This document shows, in pieces, positions 1 through 11,636 of a DNA stretch of 64,000 nucleotides; the stretch's first letter is position 1; every line of letters begins with the position of its first letter. Where the stretch lies: positions 124,001-188,000 of the forward strand of contig JAAAXO010000153.1 in assembly GCA_011799875.1 (NCBI GenBank), written 5' to 3'. Source of the DNA: Thinopyrum elongatum (Eukaryota; Streptophyta; Magnoliopsida; Poales; Poaceae). The notes beneath the pieces were generated by a model that saw only the letters and a program-made list of their open reading frames with translations, had not been told where the DNA came from and did no database searches. Both the position numbers and the translations under genes were made by a program.

Positions 1-906
1 GTCCCGATCTTTCGATGAGATGATAGCTATCGTTTTTGGTGGAGTAGACTTTGACGATCCGACTACGAACGTGCGAGGACGTCACGCCTTAGCAATCGCT
101 AAACCAACTCCGAGAGGTTATTGACCACGCCGGAGCACAATCAACCTGACCACGAGGGTCTATCTCCTGCAAGCAAACGAAGAACAAGCAAGAAACTAAG
201 ATTTGCAATCTGGATATTGCGAATATAAGATGAAAGCTTTATTGATCAAGGTGGGGTTCTGTGACGTCTTGGTCTGGTCGTTGAACACAAACGAAGTACG
301 CGAAGTTGCAGCTATGGCGAACTTTTAATCTAAACAAAACCCAAAGTCTAAACGGTGCCCTAAGGGCTGTATATATGGAGGAAGAGGAGGGGATTTCGTG
401 GCCCTTGAAGGAGGGGTCCGAAACCAACCCTATCTCTTGTTTCCCCACACATACGGACTCTAAAAACAGCTTATACTCAAGTATTTCGAAATTACATGGG
501 CCTGGCCCAATAATAAGGTGACGCAGCACCTATAATAGCCTCTGGACGAAATTTATGAAGTGGCATCTTGTATATTTCGTCCAGGGCTTCCTGCACTCAT
601 TATGGTGGCTTCAAAGTCCTGAAATCATCACTTGTAACTCCGTTCTTGTTCCCCTTGCGCATGCCATCATCTCCATGCTTGAACTTGCTCCAAGGTTCCT
701 CTTTCTTGTCCAAGCTAGGCCCTTCATTTGTAAGCAAAACAAATGTATCCAATTTAGGCAGCATCATATTCTCATGAACTTTAGAATCATTACCAAGAAA
801 CGAAAGTACCTGATATTTTAATTGGCGTGCGCGAGCTCTAGTAATTGGTCCAGTATGTATAGAAGCAGGGGCTGTGGGTGTAACAATGGTATTGATGTCC
901 TCATCA
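1..906 (-). repeat. CRW/Cereba-type LTR, cut by window start
   Basis: This LTR lies on the minus strand. By alignment with the complete copies, its first 16 bases (TGATAGAGGCGAGGGT on the plus strand) fall just outside the window. Its 5' terminus (TGATGAGGAC on the minus strand) ends exactly at 906. Next to it is not the usual polypurine tract but plus-strand pol sequence, so the neighbour was rearranged. The LTR carries the C-terminal polyprotein-coding segment, a TATA box, AATAAA and the conserved stem-loop (arms 542-552 and 574-584). Confidence 0.93.
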
Positions 907-2971
907 GCTTACAAAGAAGGATGTGCCTTTTGTTTGGGGTACCGCACAGGAAGAAGCCTTCATGGTGTTGAAAGATAAGTTAACACATGCTCCTTTACTC
1001 CAACTTCCTGATTTTAATAAGACTTTTGAGCTTGAATGTGATGCTAGTGGAATTGGATTAGGAGGTGTGTTATTACAAGATGGCAAACCTGTTGCATACT
1101 TTTCTGAAAAATTGAGTGGGCCTAGTCTGAATTACTCTACTTATGATAAGGAATTATATGCTCTTGTTCGGACTTTGGAAACATGGCAACATTATTTATG
1201 GCCCAAAGAATTTGTTATTCATTCTGATCATGAATCTTTGAAACATATTAAAAGTCAAGCCAAACTGAACCGTAGACATGCTAAATGGGTTGAATTCATT
1301 GAGACTTTCCCTTATGTCATTAAACACAAGAAGGGTAAAGAAAATGTTATTGCTGATGCTTTGTCTCGTCGTTATACTATGCTTTCACAACTTGACTTTA
1401 AAATATTTGGTTTGGAGACCATCAAAGATCAATATGTGCATGATGCTGAATTTAAAGATGTATTGCAGAATTGTAAAGAAGGGAGAACTTGGAACAAGTT
1501 CGTCGTTAACGATGGATTTGTTTTTCGTGCTAACAAGCTATGCATTCCAGCTAGCTCTGTTCGTCTTTTGTTGTTGCAGGAGGCGCATGGAGGAGGATTA
1601 ATGGGACAATTTGGCGTAAAGAAGACGGAGGGTGTACTTGCTACACATTTCTTTTGGCCAAAGATGAGACGGGATGTTGAGCGCTTTGTTGCTCGCTGCA
1701 CTACATGTCAAAAAGCTAAGTCACGACTCAATCCTCATGGTTTATATATGCCGTTGCCTGTACCTAGTGTTCCATGGGAGGATATATCTATGGACTTTGT
1801 TTTGGGTTTACCTCGAACAAAGAAGGGGAGGGATAGCATATTTGTTGTCGTGGATAGGTTCTCGAAAATGGCACACTTCATACCATGTCATAAAACCGAT
1901 GATGCTGCTAATGTTGCTGATTTGTTCTTTCGTGAAATTATTCGCTTGCATGGTGTGCCAAATACTATTGTTTCAGATCGTGATACTAAATTTCTTAGCC
2001 ACTTTTGGAGATGTTTATGATCTAAGTTGGGGACTAAACTGCTTTTTAGTACTACTTGTCACCCCCAAACTGATGGACAAACTGAAGTAGTCAATAGAAC
2101 ATTGTCTACTATGCTTAGGGCTGTTTTGAAGAATAATAAGAAAATGTGGGAAGAATGCCTGCCTCATATTGAATTTGCTTATAATCGTTCCTTGCATTCT
2201 ACTACTAAGATGTGCCCTTTTGAAATTGTGTATGGTTTCCTACCTCGTGCACTCATTGATTTGTTGCCTCTTCCATCTTCGGAGAAGGTTAATTTTGATG
2301 CTAAACAACATGCTGAATTGATCTTAAAAATGCATGAGTTAACTAAGGAAAATATTGAGCGCATGAATGCTAAATATAAACTTGCTGGAGATAAGGGTAG
2401 AAAACATGTTGTCTTTGCACCTGGAGATCTTGTTGGGTTACATTTGCGTAAGGATAGGTTTCCGGATTTGCGCAAGTCAAAGCTAATGCCACGTGCTGAT
2501 GGTCCTTTTAAGGTGTTAGAGAAAATAAATGATAATGCATACAAGCTTGAGCTGCCTGCAGATTTTGGGGTTAGTCCCACTTTTAACATTGCAGATTTAA
2601 AGCCTTATTTGGGTGAGGAAAATGAGCTTCCGTCGAGGACGACTTCATTTCAAGAAGGGGAGGATGATGAGGACATCAATACCGTTGTTACACCCACAGC
2701 TCCTACTGCTACATATACTGGACCAATTACTAGAGCTCGCGCACGCCAATTAAATTATCAGGTACTTTCGTTTCTTGGTAATGATTCTAATGTTCATGAG
2801 AATATGATGCTTCCTAATTTGGATACATTTGTATTGATTACTAATGAAGGGCCTAGCATGGACAAGAGGGATGAACACTGGAGCAGGATCAAGCATGGAG
2901 ATGAAGGCGTGCGTGAAGGGATCCAGAATGGCGTTTCTAGTGCATATTTAAGCACTTTGAAGCCTCCGTGA
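907..2971 (+). pseudogene. CRW pol 3' half: RNase H, integrase and CR extension, nonsense-broken
   Basis: This is the only plus-strand CRW coding segment. It starts abruptly at the RT/RNase H boundary, directly against the LTR end at 906. It contains RNase H (DASGIGLGG motif), the integrase zinc-binding region (CTTCQ), the integrase core ([22 protein letters not shown]), the polypurine tract at 2651-2664, and a CR extension ending in LKPP inside the LTR. A TGA at 2018-2020 replaces the Trp codon seen in other copies; the frame then resumes unchanged. Gag, protease and RT are absent. The C-terminus ([10 protein letters not shown] type) matches the copy at 57904-63030, so both belong to the same subfamily. 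The missing upstream half appears at 3589-4775 on the opposite strand. Confidence 0.9.
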
Positions 2972-2985
2972 TGACCTACAATGAC

Positions 2986-3028
2986 ATGGACGAAATATAC
3001 AAGATGCCCCTTCATAAATTTCGTCCAT
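2986..3028 (+). promoter_or_regulatory. Conserved LTR stem-loop
   Basis: Perfect 11-bp arms, ATGGACGAAAT (2986-2996) and ATTTCGTCCAT (3018-3028), enclose a 21-nt loop. The stem starts 14 nt after the polyprotein stop codon. The same arms occur in the other CRW LTRs (for example 543-552/574-583 and 9848-9857/9879-9888) and in the divergent noaCRW LTR (16610-16620/16642-16652). The closing pair varies between C-G, A-T and a T-G wobble. Its function is unknown. Confidence 0.7.
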
Positions 3029-3197
3029 AGCTTATTTTAGGTGCTACGCCACCTTATTTTCGGGCCAGGTCCATGTAATTTCGAAATACTTGAGTATAGG
3101 CTGTTTTTAGAGTCCGTATGTGTGGGGAAACAAGAGATAGGGTTGGTTTCGGACCCCTCCTTCAAGGGCCACGAAATCCCCCCCCCCTCTTCCTCCA

Positions 3198-3205
3198 TAT
3201 ATATA
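3198..3205 (+). promoter_or_regulatory. LTR TATA box
   Basis: TATATATA sits after a pyrimidine/poly-C stretch, about 530 bp into the LTR, as expected for the core promoter at the end of U3. The same motif is present in nearly every CRW LTR here. Transcription would start about 25-35 bp downstream. Confidence 0.7.
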
Positions 3206-3329
3206 GCCCTTAGGGCACCGTTTAGACTTTGGGTTTTGTTTAGATTAAAAGTTCGCCATAGCTGCAACTTCGCGTACTTCGTTTGTGTTCAACGACCAGA
3301 CCAAGACGTCACAAAACCCCACCTTGATC

Positions 3330-3335
3330 AATAAA
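3330..3335 (+). terminator. LTR polyadenylation signal
   Basis: AATAAA in the context GATCAATAAAGC, about 125 bp downstream of the TATA box. This is a plausible poly(A) signal marking the R region. It is kept in most CRW LTR copies, where it reads TTTATT on the plus strand. Confidence 0.6.
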
Positions 3336-3588
3336 GCTTTCATCTTATATTCGCAATATCCAGATTGCAAATCTTAGTTTCTTGCTTGTTCTTCGTTTGC
3401 TTGCAGGAGATAGACCCTCGTGGTCAGGTTGATTGTGCTCCGGCGTGGTCAATAACCTCTCGAAGTTGGTTTAGCGATTGCTAAGGCGCGACGTCCTCGC
3501 ACGTTCGTAGTCGGATCGTCAAAGTCTACTCCACCAAAAATGATAGCTATCATCTCATCGAAAGATCGAGACACCCTCGCCTCTATCA

Positions 3589-4775
3589 GAAATCTCTCAC
3601 AAAACGCCTATAGAAACCAGCGAGGCCAAGGAAACTCCTCACTTGTGTGACCGTTTTGGGCTGCGGCCAACTCTCAATAGCTTCAATCTTGGCTTTATCA
3701 ACTTCAATTCCCTGTGGAGTAACAACATAGCCAAGAAAAGATACTCGGTCGGTGCAAAAGGTGCACTTCCCAAGGTTACCAAACAAACGTGCATCACGTA
3801 GAGCAATAAAAACAGCACGTAAATGTTCCAAATGTTCCTCCAAAGATCTGCTATAAATCAATATATCATCAAAGTAAACTACCACAAATCGTCCAATGAA
3901 AGCACGTAAAACTTCGTTCATTAATCTCATGAAAGTACTAGGTGCATTAGTTAACCCAAAAGGCATGACTAACCACTCATATAAACCGAACTTAGTTTTA
4001 AATGCTGTTTTCCATTCATCTCCCAATTTCATACGAATTTGATGGTATCCACTACGCAAATCAACTTTGGAGAATATTGTAGAGCCACTCAATTCATCAA
4101 GCATATCATCTAGACTAGGAATAGGATGACGATAACGAATAGTAATATTATTAATGCCTCTACAATCAACACACATACGCGACGTACCATCCTTTTTTGG
4201 CACTAGTATAATAGGAACAGCACAAGGACTAAGAGATTCGCGTATATAACCTTTGTCGAGCAGCTCCTGTACTTGACGCATAATCTCCTTCGTCTCCTCT
4301 GGATTGGTACGGTATGGCGCACGGTTTGGCAACGAAGCACCGGGAATTAAGTCAATCTGATGCTCAATCCCGCAAATAGGTGGTAATCCCGGTGGCACGT
4401 CTTGTGGAAAGACGTCAGCGAACTCCTGCAAAATGTTAGTGACCGCAGGAGGCAAAGAGGAAGGCACGTCCTCGAATGAAAATAACGCCTCTTTGCACAC
4501 AAAAGCATAGCAAACAGAATTGCTGAAATCTAGATCATCAATATCAGATTTGGTGGCAAGTAAGCATGCACTTTTCAATTTAATTTCAGAAGCAACACTA
4601 GATGGTTTATTATTAGGCTTCATTTGTTGCTCAAATTCTTTTGCCACAATCTGATTTTCACTCTTATTTTTCTCCTGTTTTGCTTTACTAGCTCTATTAA
4701 TATCATCTTTCAAAATAGAATCAGGAGTCATAGGAAGCAAAGTAATATGTTTATCCTTATGAACAAGAGTATACT
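3589..4775 (-). pseudogene. CRW pol 5' half: protease-RT linker and reverse transcriptase, truncated at both ends
   Basis: This minus-strand fragment runs from the linker after protease through the full RT palm ([25 protein letters not shown], catalytic YFDDILIYS) and stops at RRFVRDF, just before RNase H. Its low-coordinate edge abuts the end of the plus-strand LTR at 3588, and its high-coordinate edge abuts an LTR end at 4776 (flank ATACT). Compared with intact copies it would join the segment at 907 after a loss of about 26 nt, but the two halves lie on opposite strands. It has no start codon, protease or gag of its own, so it cannot be expressed normally. Confidence 0.9.
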
Positions 4776-5702
4776 TGATAGAGGCGAGGGTGTCCCGATC
4801 TTTCGATGAGATGATATCTATCGTTTTTGGTGGAGTAGACTTTGACGATCCGACTACGAACGTGCGAGGACGTCGCGCCTTAGCAATCGCTAAACCAACT
4901 CCGAGAGGTTATTGACCACGCCGGAGCACAATCAACCTGACCCCGAGGGTCTATCTCCTGCAAGCAAACGAAGAACAAGCAAGAAACTAAGATTTGCAAT
5001 CTGGATATTGCGAATATAAGATGAAAGCTTTATTGATCGAGGTGGGGTTCTGTGACGTCTTGGTCTGGTCGTTGAACACAAACGAAGTACGCGAAGTTGC
5101 AGCTATGGCGAACTTTTAATCTAAACAAAACCCAAAGTCTAAACGGTGCCCTAAGGGCTGTATATATGGAGGAAGAGGGGGGGGGGGGATTTCGTGGCCC
5201 TTGAAGGAGGGGTCCGAAACCAACCCTATCTCTTGTTTCCCCACACATACGGACTCTAAAAATAGCCTATACTCAAGTATTTCGAAATTACATGGGCTTG
5301 GCCCAATAATAAGGTGACGCAGCACCTATAATAGCCTCTGGACAACATTTATGAAGTGGCATCTTGTATATTTCGTCCAAGGCTTCCTGCACTCCTTATG
5401 GTGGCTTCAAAGTCCTGAAATCATCACTTGTAACTCCGTTCTTGTTCCCCTTGCGCATGCCATCATCTCCATGCTTGAACTTGCTCCAAGGTTCCTCTTT
5501 CTTGTCCAAGCTAGGCCCTTCATTTGTAAGCAAAACAAATGTATCCAATTTAGGCAGCATCATATTCTCATGAACATTAGAATCATTACCAAGAAACGAA
5601 AGTACCTGATAATTTAATTGGCATGCGCGAGCTCTAGTAATTGGTCCAGTATGTATAGCAGCAGGGGTTGTGGGTGTAACAATGGTATTGATGTCCTCAT
5701 CA
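4776..5702 (-). repeat. CRW LTR (3' LTR of the 1108-aa deletion element)
   Basis: A complete 927-bp LTR with an expanded run of G at about 5177-5189. Its outer CA end cuts into RT-upstream sequence at 4775. Its TG end continues into a normal polypurine tract (5703-5716) and internal domain. Confidence 0.93.
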
Positions 5703-8700
5703 TCCTCCCCTTCTTGAAATGAAGTCGTCCTCGACGGAAGCTCATCTTCCTCACCCAAATAAGGCTTCAAATCTGCAATGTTAAAAGTGGGACTAACCCC
5801 AAAATCTGCAGGCAGCTCAAGTTTATATGCATTATCATTTATTTTCTCTAACACCTTAAAAGGACCATCAGCACGTGGCATTAGCTTTGATTTGCGAAAA
5901 TCAGGAAATCTATCCTTACGCAAATGTAACCAAACAAGATCTCCAGGTGCAAACACAACATGTTTTCTACCCTTATCTCCAGCAAGTTTATATTTAGCAT
6001 TCATACGCTCAATGTTCTCCTTAGTTAACTCATGCATTTTTAAGATCAATTCAGCACGTTGTTTAGCATCAAAATTAACCTTCTCCGAAGATGGAAGAGG
6101 CAACAAATCAATTGTTGCACGAGGAAGGAAACCATACACAATTTCAAAAGGACACATCTTAGTAGTAGAATGCAATGAACGATTATAAGCAAATTCAATA
6201 TGAGGCAAGCATTCTTCCCACATTTTCTTGTTATTCTTCAAAACAGCCCTAAGCATAGTAGACAATGTTCTATTGACTACTTCAGTTTGTCCATCAGTTT
6301 GGGGGTGACATGTAGTACTAAAAAGCAGTTTAGTCCCCAACTTAGCCCATAAACATCTCCAAAAGTGGCTAAGAAATTTAGTATCACGATCTGAAACAAT
6401 AGTATTTGGCACACCATGCAAGCGTATAATTTCACGAAAGAACAAATCAGCAACATTAACAGCATCATCGCTTTTATGACATGGTATAAAGTGTGCCATT
6501 TTCGAGAACCTATCCACGACAACAAATATGCTATCCCTCACCTTCTTTGTTCGAGGTAAACCTAAAACAAAGTCCTCGAATGAAAATAACGCCTCTTTGC
6601 ACACAAAAGCATAGCAAACAGAATTGCTGAAATCTAGATCATCAATATCAGATTTGGTGGCAAGTAAGCATGCACTTTTCAATTTAATTTCAGAAGCAAC
6701 ACTAGATGGTTTATTATTAGGCTTCATTTGTTGCTCAAATTCTTTTGCCACAATCTGATTTTCACTCTTATTTTTCTCCTGTTTTGCTTTACTAGCTCTA
6801 TTAATATCATCTTTCAAAATAGAATCAGGAGTCATAGGAAGCAAAGTAATATGTTTATCCTTATGAACAAGAGTATACTGATTGTTTCTACCATGGTGTA
6901 CAGAATTTTTATCAAATTGCCATGGTCTACCAAGTAATGATGAACATGCTTGCATGGGTACCACATCACAATCAACATAATCAGCATATGTAGAGATACT
7001 AAAATGCACACGAACAGTACGTGTTACCTTAACCTTGCCGCTGTTGTTGAACCATTGGATATAGTAAGGATGTGGATGTGGTCTTGTGGTGAGAGATAGC
7101 TTCTCCACCATCTTCATGCTAGCCAAGTTGTTGCAGCTCCCTCCATCTATGATGACGCGAACAGAACGTTCCTTCACAACTCCCTTTGTATGGAACAAAT
7201 TATGCCTCTGATTTTGCTCAGCTTGTGTGACCTGCACACTCAAAACACGTTGAGCAACTAAACATTCATACCTGTCAGCGTCTTCAGGAGCCATGTATTG
7301 CGTCTCATGATCAGAATCATCTCCACCGTGTTCTTCACTTGTAATAAGAGCCAAAGTCTCCTCATCATAGTCACTAGCGGACCCATACCCACCATCCTCA
7401 GTAGCAATCATAACACGCGGAGATTGGCATTCTCTCGCATAATGACCTCTTCCCTTACAACGACGACAAATAATATCATGTGTGTGCCCTGTTGATGCCA
7501 TAGATGAAGAAGAGCTCTGGGCAGGCCCAGAAGGTGTACTCTTGGCAGATGGTGGTGGTGGTGCCTGTTTTCTTGTATCTCGGTTGGAATTGGCGGCTGA
7601 AGTCAGTGGTGCCGCAGTAGGACGTGTGGGAGTAGAGGAGGCACGCGGTGTCCATGATGAAGATCGACCTGCAGAAAAATTAGTTCGCGCCAATGCCTGT
7701 CGATCCTGCACTTCACGTTCAGCTTTACAAGCAAGATGGAATAAACGAGTGATATTATTATACTCCTTATACTCTAGAATGGTCTGAATCTCTCTATTTA
7801 ATCCACGCATAAAACGTGCAAGCATAGCTTCATTCTCCTCAACAATACCACATCTAATCATGCCAGTTTGTAATTCCTGATAATATTCTTCTATAGAATT
7901 TTTTCCTTGTCTTAAGCGCTGCAATTTTTGAAGTAATTCACGTTGATAATATGGTGGAACCCAACGAGTACGCATAGCAGTTTTCAAAGCAGCCCACGTA
8001 GTTGGAATAGGATATAATCTACAATGTTCAGACCACCATACACATGCAAAACTAGTAAAAGCACAAACAGCAGCAGCAACACGTCTCTCCTCGGGATATT
8101 GTAAACATGTAAAACGTTGTTCAGTTTCTAACTCCCAAGTAAGATATATATCAGGAACATATCTACCCTCAAATGGTGGAATATTCAATTTCAGTTTAGG
8201 AAGATGGTCATGATCTCGTACCTGAGCTGGTAATGCAGCCCTACCATTGCGATTATTGGCATGTGGACGACCTGGTGCTGGTACGTAGTTCTGATTTTGA
8301 TCAACCTCATCCTCGTAATCGCCCGCATAATCGTCCTCCTCAGCGGCAACAGGAGCCATAGAAGCATCAACAGTAGGTGCAGCGGCACCAGAAGTTTGAC
8401 CAGGCTCAAGGAGAACGCGCTGTGCTCGTCCCACTTGATTTGGAAGGCGACGTTGTTGTTGTTGTAGAGGTGCGACAGGTGCAGCCGGCGGTGGTTGTGG
8501 AAGACGCGCGAGCAATTCATTAAACTTGTTATCGAGCTTTGTTTCGAACGTCTTCTCAATTCCATCTATCTTCTCCATGGCCTCTTCAAATCTGTTTAGC
8601 ACATCTTGCACCTGTCCACTCATCATTTGCTGAAATTTATCATGTAGCTGTTTGTTCGTCATGTTCTCCCAATCAGTCTCATCGGCTTGTGATCCTGCCA

Positions 8701-8722
8701 TGGTTAGCAGCAATAGAAACAC
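5396..8722 (-). CDS. Internally deleted CRW polyprotein: gag-protease-integrase core-CR fusion, no RT or RNase H
   Basis: An uninterrupted 1108-codon frame. The likely start is the second Met ([11 protein letters not shown] at 8699-8701) in context ACCATGGCA; the upstream MFLLLLT is leader. It has gag with a coiled-coil-like N-terminus and [10 protein letters not shown], a zinc knuckle ([15 protein letters not shown]), and the protease motif IIDGGS. At FSFED near 6572 the frame then jumps straight to [10 protein letters not shown] of the integrase core. About 2 kb is missing: RT, RNase H and the integrase zinc domain. The junction lies in a 4-bp microhomology (GTCC) and stays in frame. An Asp sits at the position of the first integrase catalytic residue, and the later Asp and Glu motifs remain. 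The CR tail runs into the LTR. It cannot reverse transcribe itself; whether it is translated is unknown. Confidence 0.85.
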   Translation of the reverse strand: MFLLLLTMAGSQADETDWENMTNKQLHDKFQQMMSGQVQDVLNRFEEAMEKIDGIEKTFETKLDNKFNELLARLPQPPPAAPVAPLQQQQRRLPNQVGRAQRVLLEPGQTSGAAAPTVDASMAPVAAEEDDYAGDYEDEVDQNQNYVPAPGRPHANNRNGRAALPAQVRDHDHLPKLKLNIPPFEGRYVPDIYLTWELETEQRFTCLQYPEERRVAAAVCAFTSFACVWWSEHCRLYPIPTTWAALKTAMRTRWVPPYYQRELLQKLQRLRQGKNSIEEYYQELQTGMIRCGIVEENEAMLARFMRGLNREIQTILEYKEYNNITRLFHLACKAEREVQDRQALARTNFSAGRSSSWTPRASSTPTRPTAAPLTSAANSNRDTRKQAPPPPSAKSTPSGPAQSSSSSMASTGHTHDIICRRCKGRGHYARECQSPRVMIATEDGGYGSASDYDEETLALITSEEHGGDDSDHETQYMAPEDADRYECLVAQRVLSVQVTQAEQNQRHNLFHTKGVVKERSVRVIIDGGSCNNLASMKMVEKLSLTTRPHPHPYYIQWFNNSGKVKVTRTVRVHFSISTYADYVDCDVVPMQACSSLLGRPWQFDKNSVHHGRNNQYTLVHKDKHITLLPMTPDSILKDDINRASKAKQEKNKSENQIVAKEFEQQMKPNNKPSSVASEIKLKSACLLATKSDIDDLDFSNSVCYAFVCKEALFSFEDFVLGLPRTKKVRDSIFVVVDRFSKMAHFIPCHKSDDAVNVADLFFREIIRLHGVPNTIVSDRDTKFLSHFWRCLWAKLGTKLLFSTTCHPQTDGQTEVVNRTLSTMLRAVLKNNKKMWEECLPHIEFAYNRSLHSTTKMCPFEIVYGFLPRATIDLLPLPSSEKVNFDAKQRAELILKMHELTKENIERMNAKYKLAGDKGRKHVVFAPGDLVWLHLRKDRFPDFRKSKLMPRADGPFKVLEKINDNAYKLELPADFGVSPTFNIADLKPYLGEEDELPSRTTSFQEGEDDEDINTIVTPTTPAAIHTGPITRARACQLNYQVLSFLGNDSNVHENMMLPKLDTFVLLTNEGPSLDKKEEPWSKFKHGDDGMRKGNKNGVTSDDFRTLKPP

Positions 8723-9300
8723 ACAAGAATATGATCCTATAGACTACTAGGAAGTGGTGGTGGTGGTGTATCACAAATCCGTCAAGCGAATCTCAAATGC
8801 TTACCAGTTCTTACCCAGCAGCAGGTGGTGATCGGCCACCGTTGTAGTCAAAACTCTCAAAGATTGGACAGAGCGATTGCCAGGTGGTGTCAAACGCACG
8901 ACGTAGATGTATGTGGAGCTGGGAAGGCTTATGATATGGTAGCAAAAATGTCAGCAATAATCAATTCAGAGATGCAAAGTTGAATAAACGCTCAACGACG
9001 GTACGGTGCTGGTCCTAGGCTAGACCGTACTAGAGACGCGAGCCTAGAACACTAACAAAATCACGGCGCGGCACGTAAACAAGGGAAGAGCACACTCTAA
9101 AAAAAAAATTCGTTTTTTGTTTTTTGTTTTTTTTGCGCTCCTTTTTTTTGCGCTCCTTTTTTTTTGGCAAAAAATCACTATAATGGCGAGTGTCTCAAAA
9201 CTCTTCCCAAGTCAAACTAACAGGATTGACATGAAATTTTTTTTTTGAATTTTTTTTTTCAGAAATCAGGGCAGCGACGACGAAAAAGTGCGACAAAAAA
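8723..9300 (-). other. CRW 5' leader, truncated
   Basis: Untranslated leader of the preceding element, with GGT-rich and T-rich tracts. It stops at a run of A next to the LTR end at 9301, without the primer-binding site that closes intact leaders. The missing end matches sequence still present at about 12990-13506. Confidence 0.8.
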
Positions 9301-10211
9301 TGATAGAGGCGGGGGTGTCCCGATCTTTCGATGAGATGGTAACTATCGATTTGGTGGAGCCGACTTTCATGATCCGACTACAAACGTGCACGACGTTGCG
9401 CCTTAGCAATCGCTAAACCAATCTTCTGAGGTTACCGACGATGCTGGAAGCACGATCATCTGACCACGAAGGTCTATTCCTACACGCAATCGAAGAACAA
9501 GCAAGAATATGATAATGCAATCTGAATATTGCGAATATAGATGAAGTATTGATAATGATGGGGATCCGAAAGCGGTCTTGGTCTGGTCGTTGGACACAAA
9601 CGAAGTACACGAAGTTGCAATGGCTAACTTTTAACTAAACAAATCCCAAAGTCTAAACGGTGCCCTAAGGGCTGTATATATGGAGGAAGAGGAGGGGATT
9701 TCGTGGCCCTTGAAGGAGGGGTCCGAAACCAACCCTATCTCTTGTTTCCCCACACATACGGACTCTAAAAACAGCCTATACTCAAGTATTTCGAAATTAC
9801 ATGGGCCTGGCCCAATAATAAGGTGACGCAGCACCTATAATAGCCTCTGGACGAAATTTATGAAGTGACATCTTGTATATTTCGTCCAAGGCTTCCTGCA
9901 CTCATTATGGTGGCTTCAAAGTCCTGAAATCATCACTTGTAACTCCGTTCTTGTTCCCCTTGTGCATGCCATCATCTCCATGCTTGAACTTGCTCCAAGG
10001 TTCCTCTTTCTTGTCCAAGCTAGGGCCTTCATTTGTAAGCAAAACAAATGTATCCAATTTAGGCAGCATCATATTCTCATGAACTTTAGAATCATTACCA
10101 AGAAACGAAAGTACCTGATAATTTAATTGGCATGCGCGAGCTCTAGTAATTGGTCCAGTATGTATAGAAGCAGGGGCTGTGGGTGTAACAATGGTATTGA
10201 TGTCCTCATCA
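9301..10211 (-). repeat. Chimeric LTR with mismatched flanks
   Basis: The first about 340 bp (plus-strand order) resemble the divergent CRM-related LTRs: GATTTGGTGGAGCC, and GGCTAACTTTTAACTAAAC near 9621. From about 9640 to 10211 it is ordinary CRW LTR. The flanks are AAAAA (leader) and CTGTT (gag), not a target duplication. This fits recombination between LTRs of two different elements that deleted everything between them. Confidence 0.75.
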
Positions 10212-11445
10212 CTGTTGATGCCATAGATGAAGAAGAGCTCTGGGCAGGCCCAGAAGGTGTACTCTTGGCAGATGGTGGTGGTGGTGCCTGTTTTCTTGTA
10301 TCTCGGTTGGAATTGGCGGCTGAAGTCAGTGGTGCCGCAGTAGGACGTGTGGGAGTAGAGGAGGCACGCGGTGTCCATGATGAAGATCGACCTGCAGAAA
10401 AATTAGTTCGCGCCAATGCCTGTCGATCCTGCACTTCACGTTCAGCTTTACAAGCAAGATGGAATAAACGAGTGATATTATTATACTCCTTATACTCTAG
10501 AATGGTCTGAATCTCTCTATTTAATCCACCCATGAAACGTGCAAGCATAGCTTCATTCTCCTCAACAATACCACATCTAATCATGCCAGTTTGTAATTCC
10601 TGATAATATTCTTCTACAGAATTTTTTCCTTGTCTTAAGCGCTGCAATTTTTGAAGTAATTCACGTTGAAAATATGGTGGAACCCAACGAGTACGCATAG
10701 CAGTTTTCAAAGCAGCCCACGTAGCTGGAATAGGATATAATCTACAATGTTCAGACCACCATACACATGCAAAACTAGTGAAAGCACAAACAGCAGCAGC
10801 AACACGTCGTTCCTCGGGATATTGTAAACATGTAAAACGTTGTTCAGTTTCTAACTCCCAAGTAAGATATATATCAGGAACATATCTACCCTCAAATGGT
10901 GGAATATTCAATTTCAGTTTAGGAAGATGGTCATGATCTCGTACCTGAGCTGGTAATGCAGCCCTACCATTGCGATTATTGGCATGTGGACGACCTGGTG
11001 CTGGTACGTAGTTCTGATTTTGATCAACCTCATCCTCGTAATCGCCCACATAATCGTCCTCCTCAGCGGCAGCAGGAGCCATAGAAGCATCAACAGTAGG
11101 TGCAGCGGCACCAGAAGTTTGACCAGGCTCAAGGGGAACGCGCTGTGCTCGTCCCACTTGATTTGGAAGGCGACGTTGTTGTTGTTGTAGAGGTGCGACA
11201 GGTGCAGCCGGCGGTGGTTGTGGAAGACGCGCGAGCAATTCATCAAACTTGTTATCGAGCTTTGTTTCGAACGTCTTCTCAATTCCATCTATCTTCTCCA
11301 TGGCCTCTTCAAATCTGTTTAGCACATCTTGCACCTGTCCACTCATCATTTGCTGAAATTTATCATGTAGCTGTTTGTTCGTCATGTTCTCCCAATCAGT
11401 CTCATCGGCTTGTGATCCTGCCATGGTTAGCAGCAATAGAAGCAC
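10212..11445 (-). pseudogene. CRW gag, truncated at the 3' side
   Basis: Gag opens at the conserved MAGSQADE (ATG near 11424) and continues through the coiled-coil-like region, the Pro/Gln-rich linker, the acidic DDYVGDYEDE stretch and the capsid-like [10 protein letters not shown] region. It ends at SSSMAST, just before the zinc knuckle. There it runs into the LTR end at 10211, and the frame reads about 30 unrelated codons inside the LTR. Protease and pol are absent. The sequence is closest to the gag at 7500-8722. Such a fragment could at most make a capsid-like protein without nucleic-acid-binding knuckle. Confidence 0.88.
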
Positions 11446-11636
11446 ACAAGAATATGATCCTACAGACTACTAGGAAGTGGTGGTGGTGTGGTGTATCACA
11501 AAACCGTCAAGCGAATCTCAAATGCTTACCAGTTCTTACCCAGCAGCAGGTGGTGATCGGCAACCGTTGTAGTCAAAACTCTTAAAGATTGGACAGAGCG
11601 ATTGCCAGGTGGTGTCAAACGCACGACGTAGATGTA

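Larger units (their letters stand above)
2665..3588 (+). repeat. CRW-type LTR, plus orientation
   Basis: A complete 924-bp LTR, starting TGATGAGGAC just after the polypurine tract AAGAAGGGGAGGA and ending CTCTATCA. It is the best copy for reading the LTR parts in the plus direction. The CR-coding segment runs to the stop at 2969-2971, followed by the stem-loop, the TATA box and AATAAA. Its 3' terminus abuts minus-strand pol at 3589 with no matching target duplication. Confidence 0.93.

Noticed and set aside
555..821. Recurrent about 60-100-codon frames within every CRW LTR (both strands)
   Set aside because: Their conservation follows from LTR repetition and, on the opposite strand, from the CR coding segment; there is no independent evidence of a gene.
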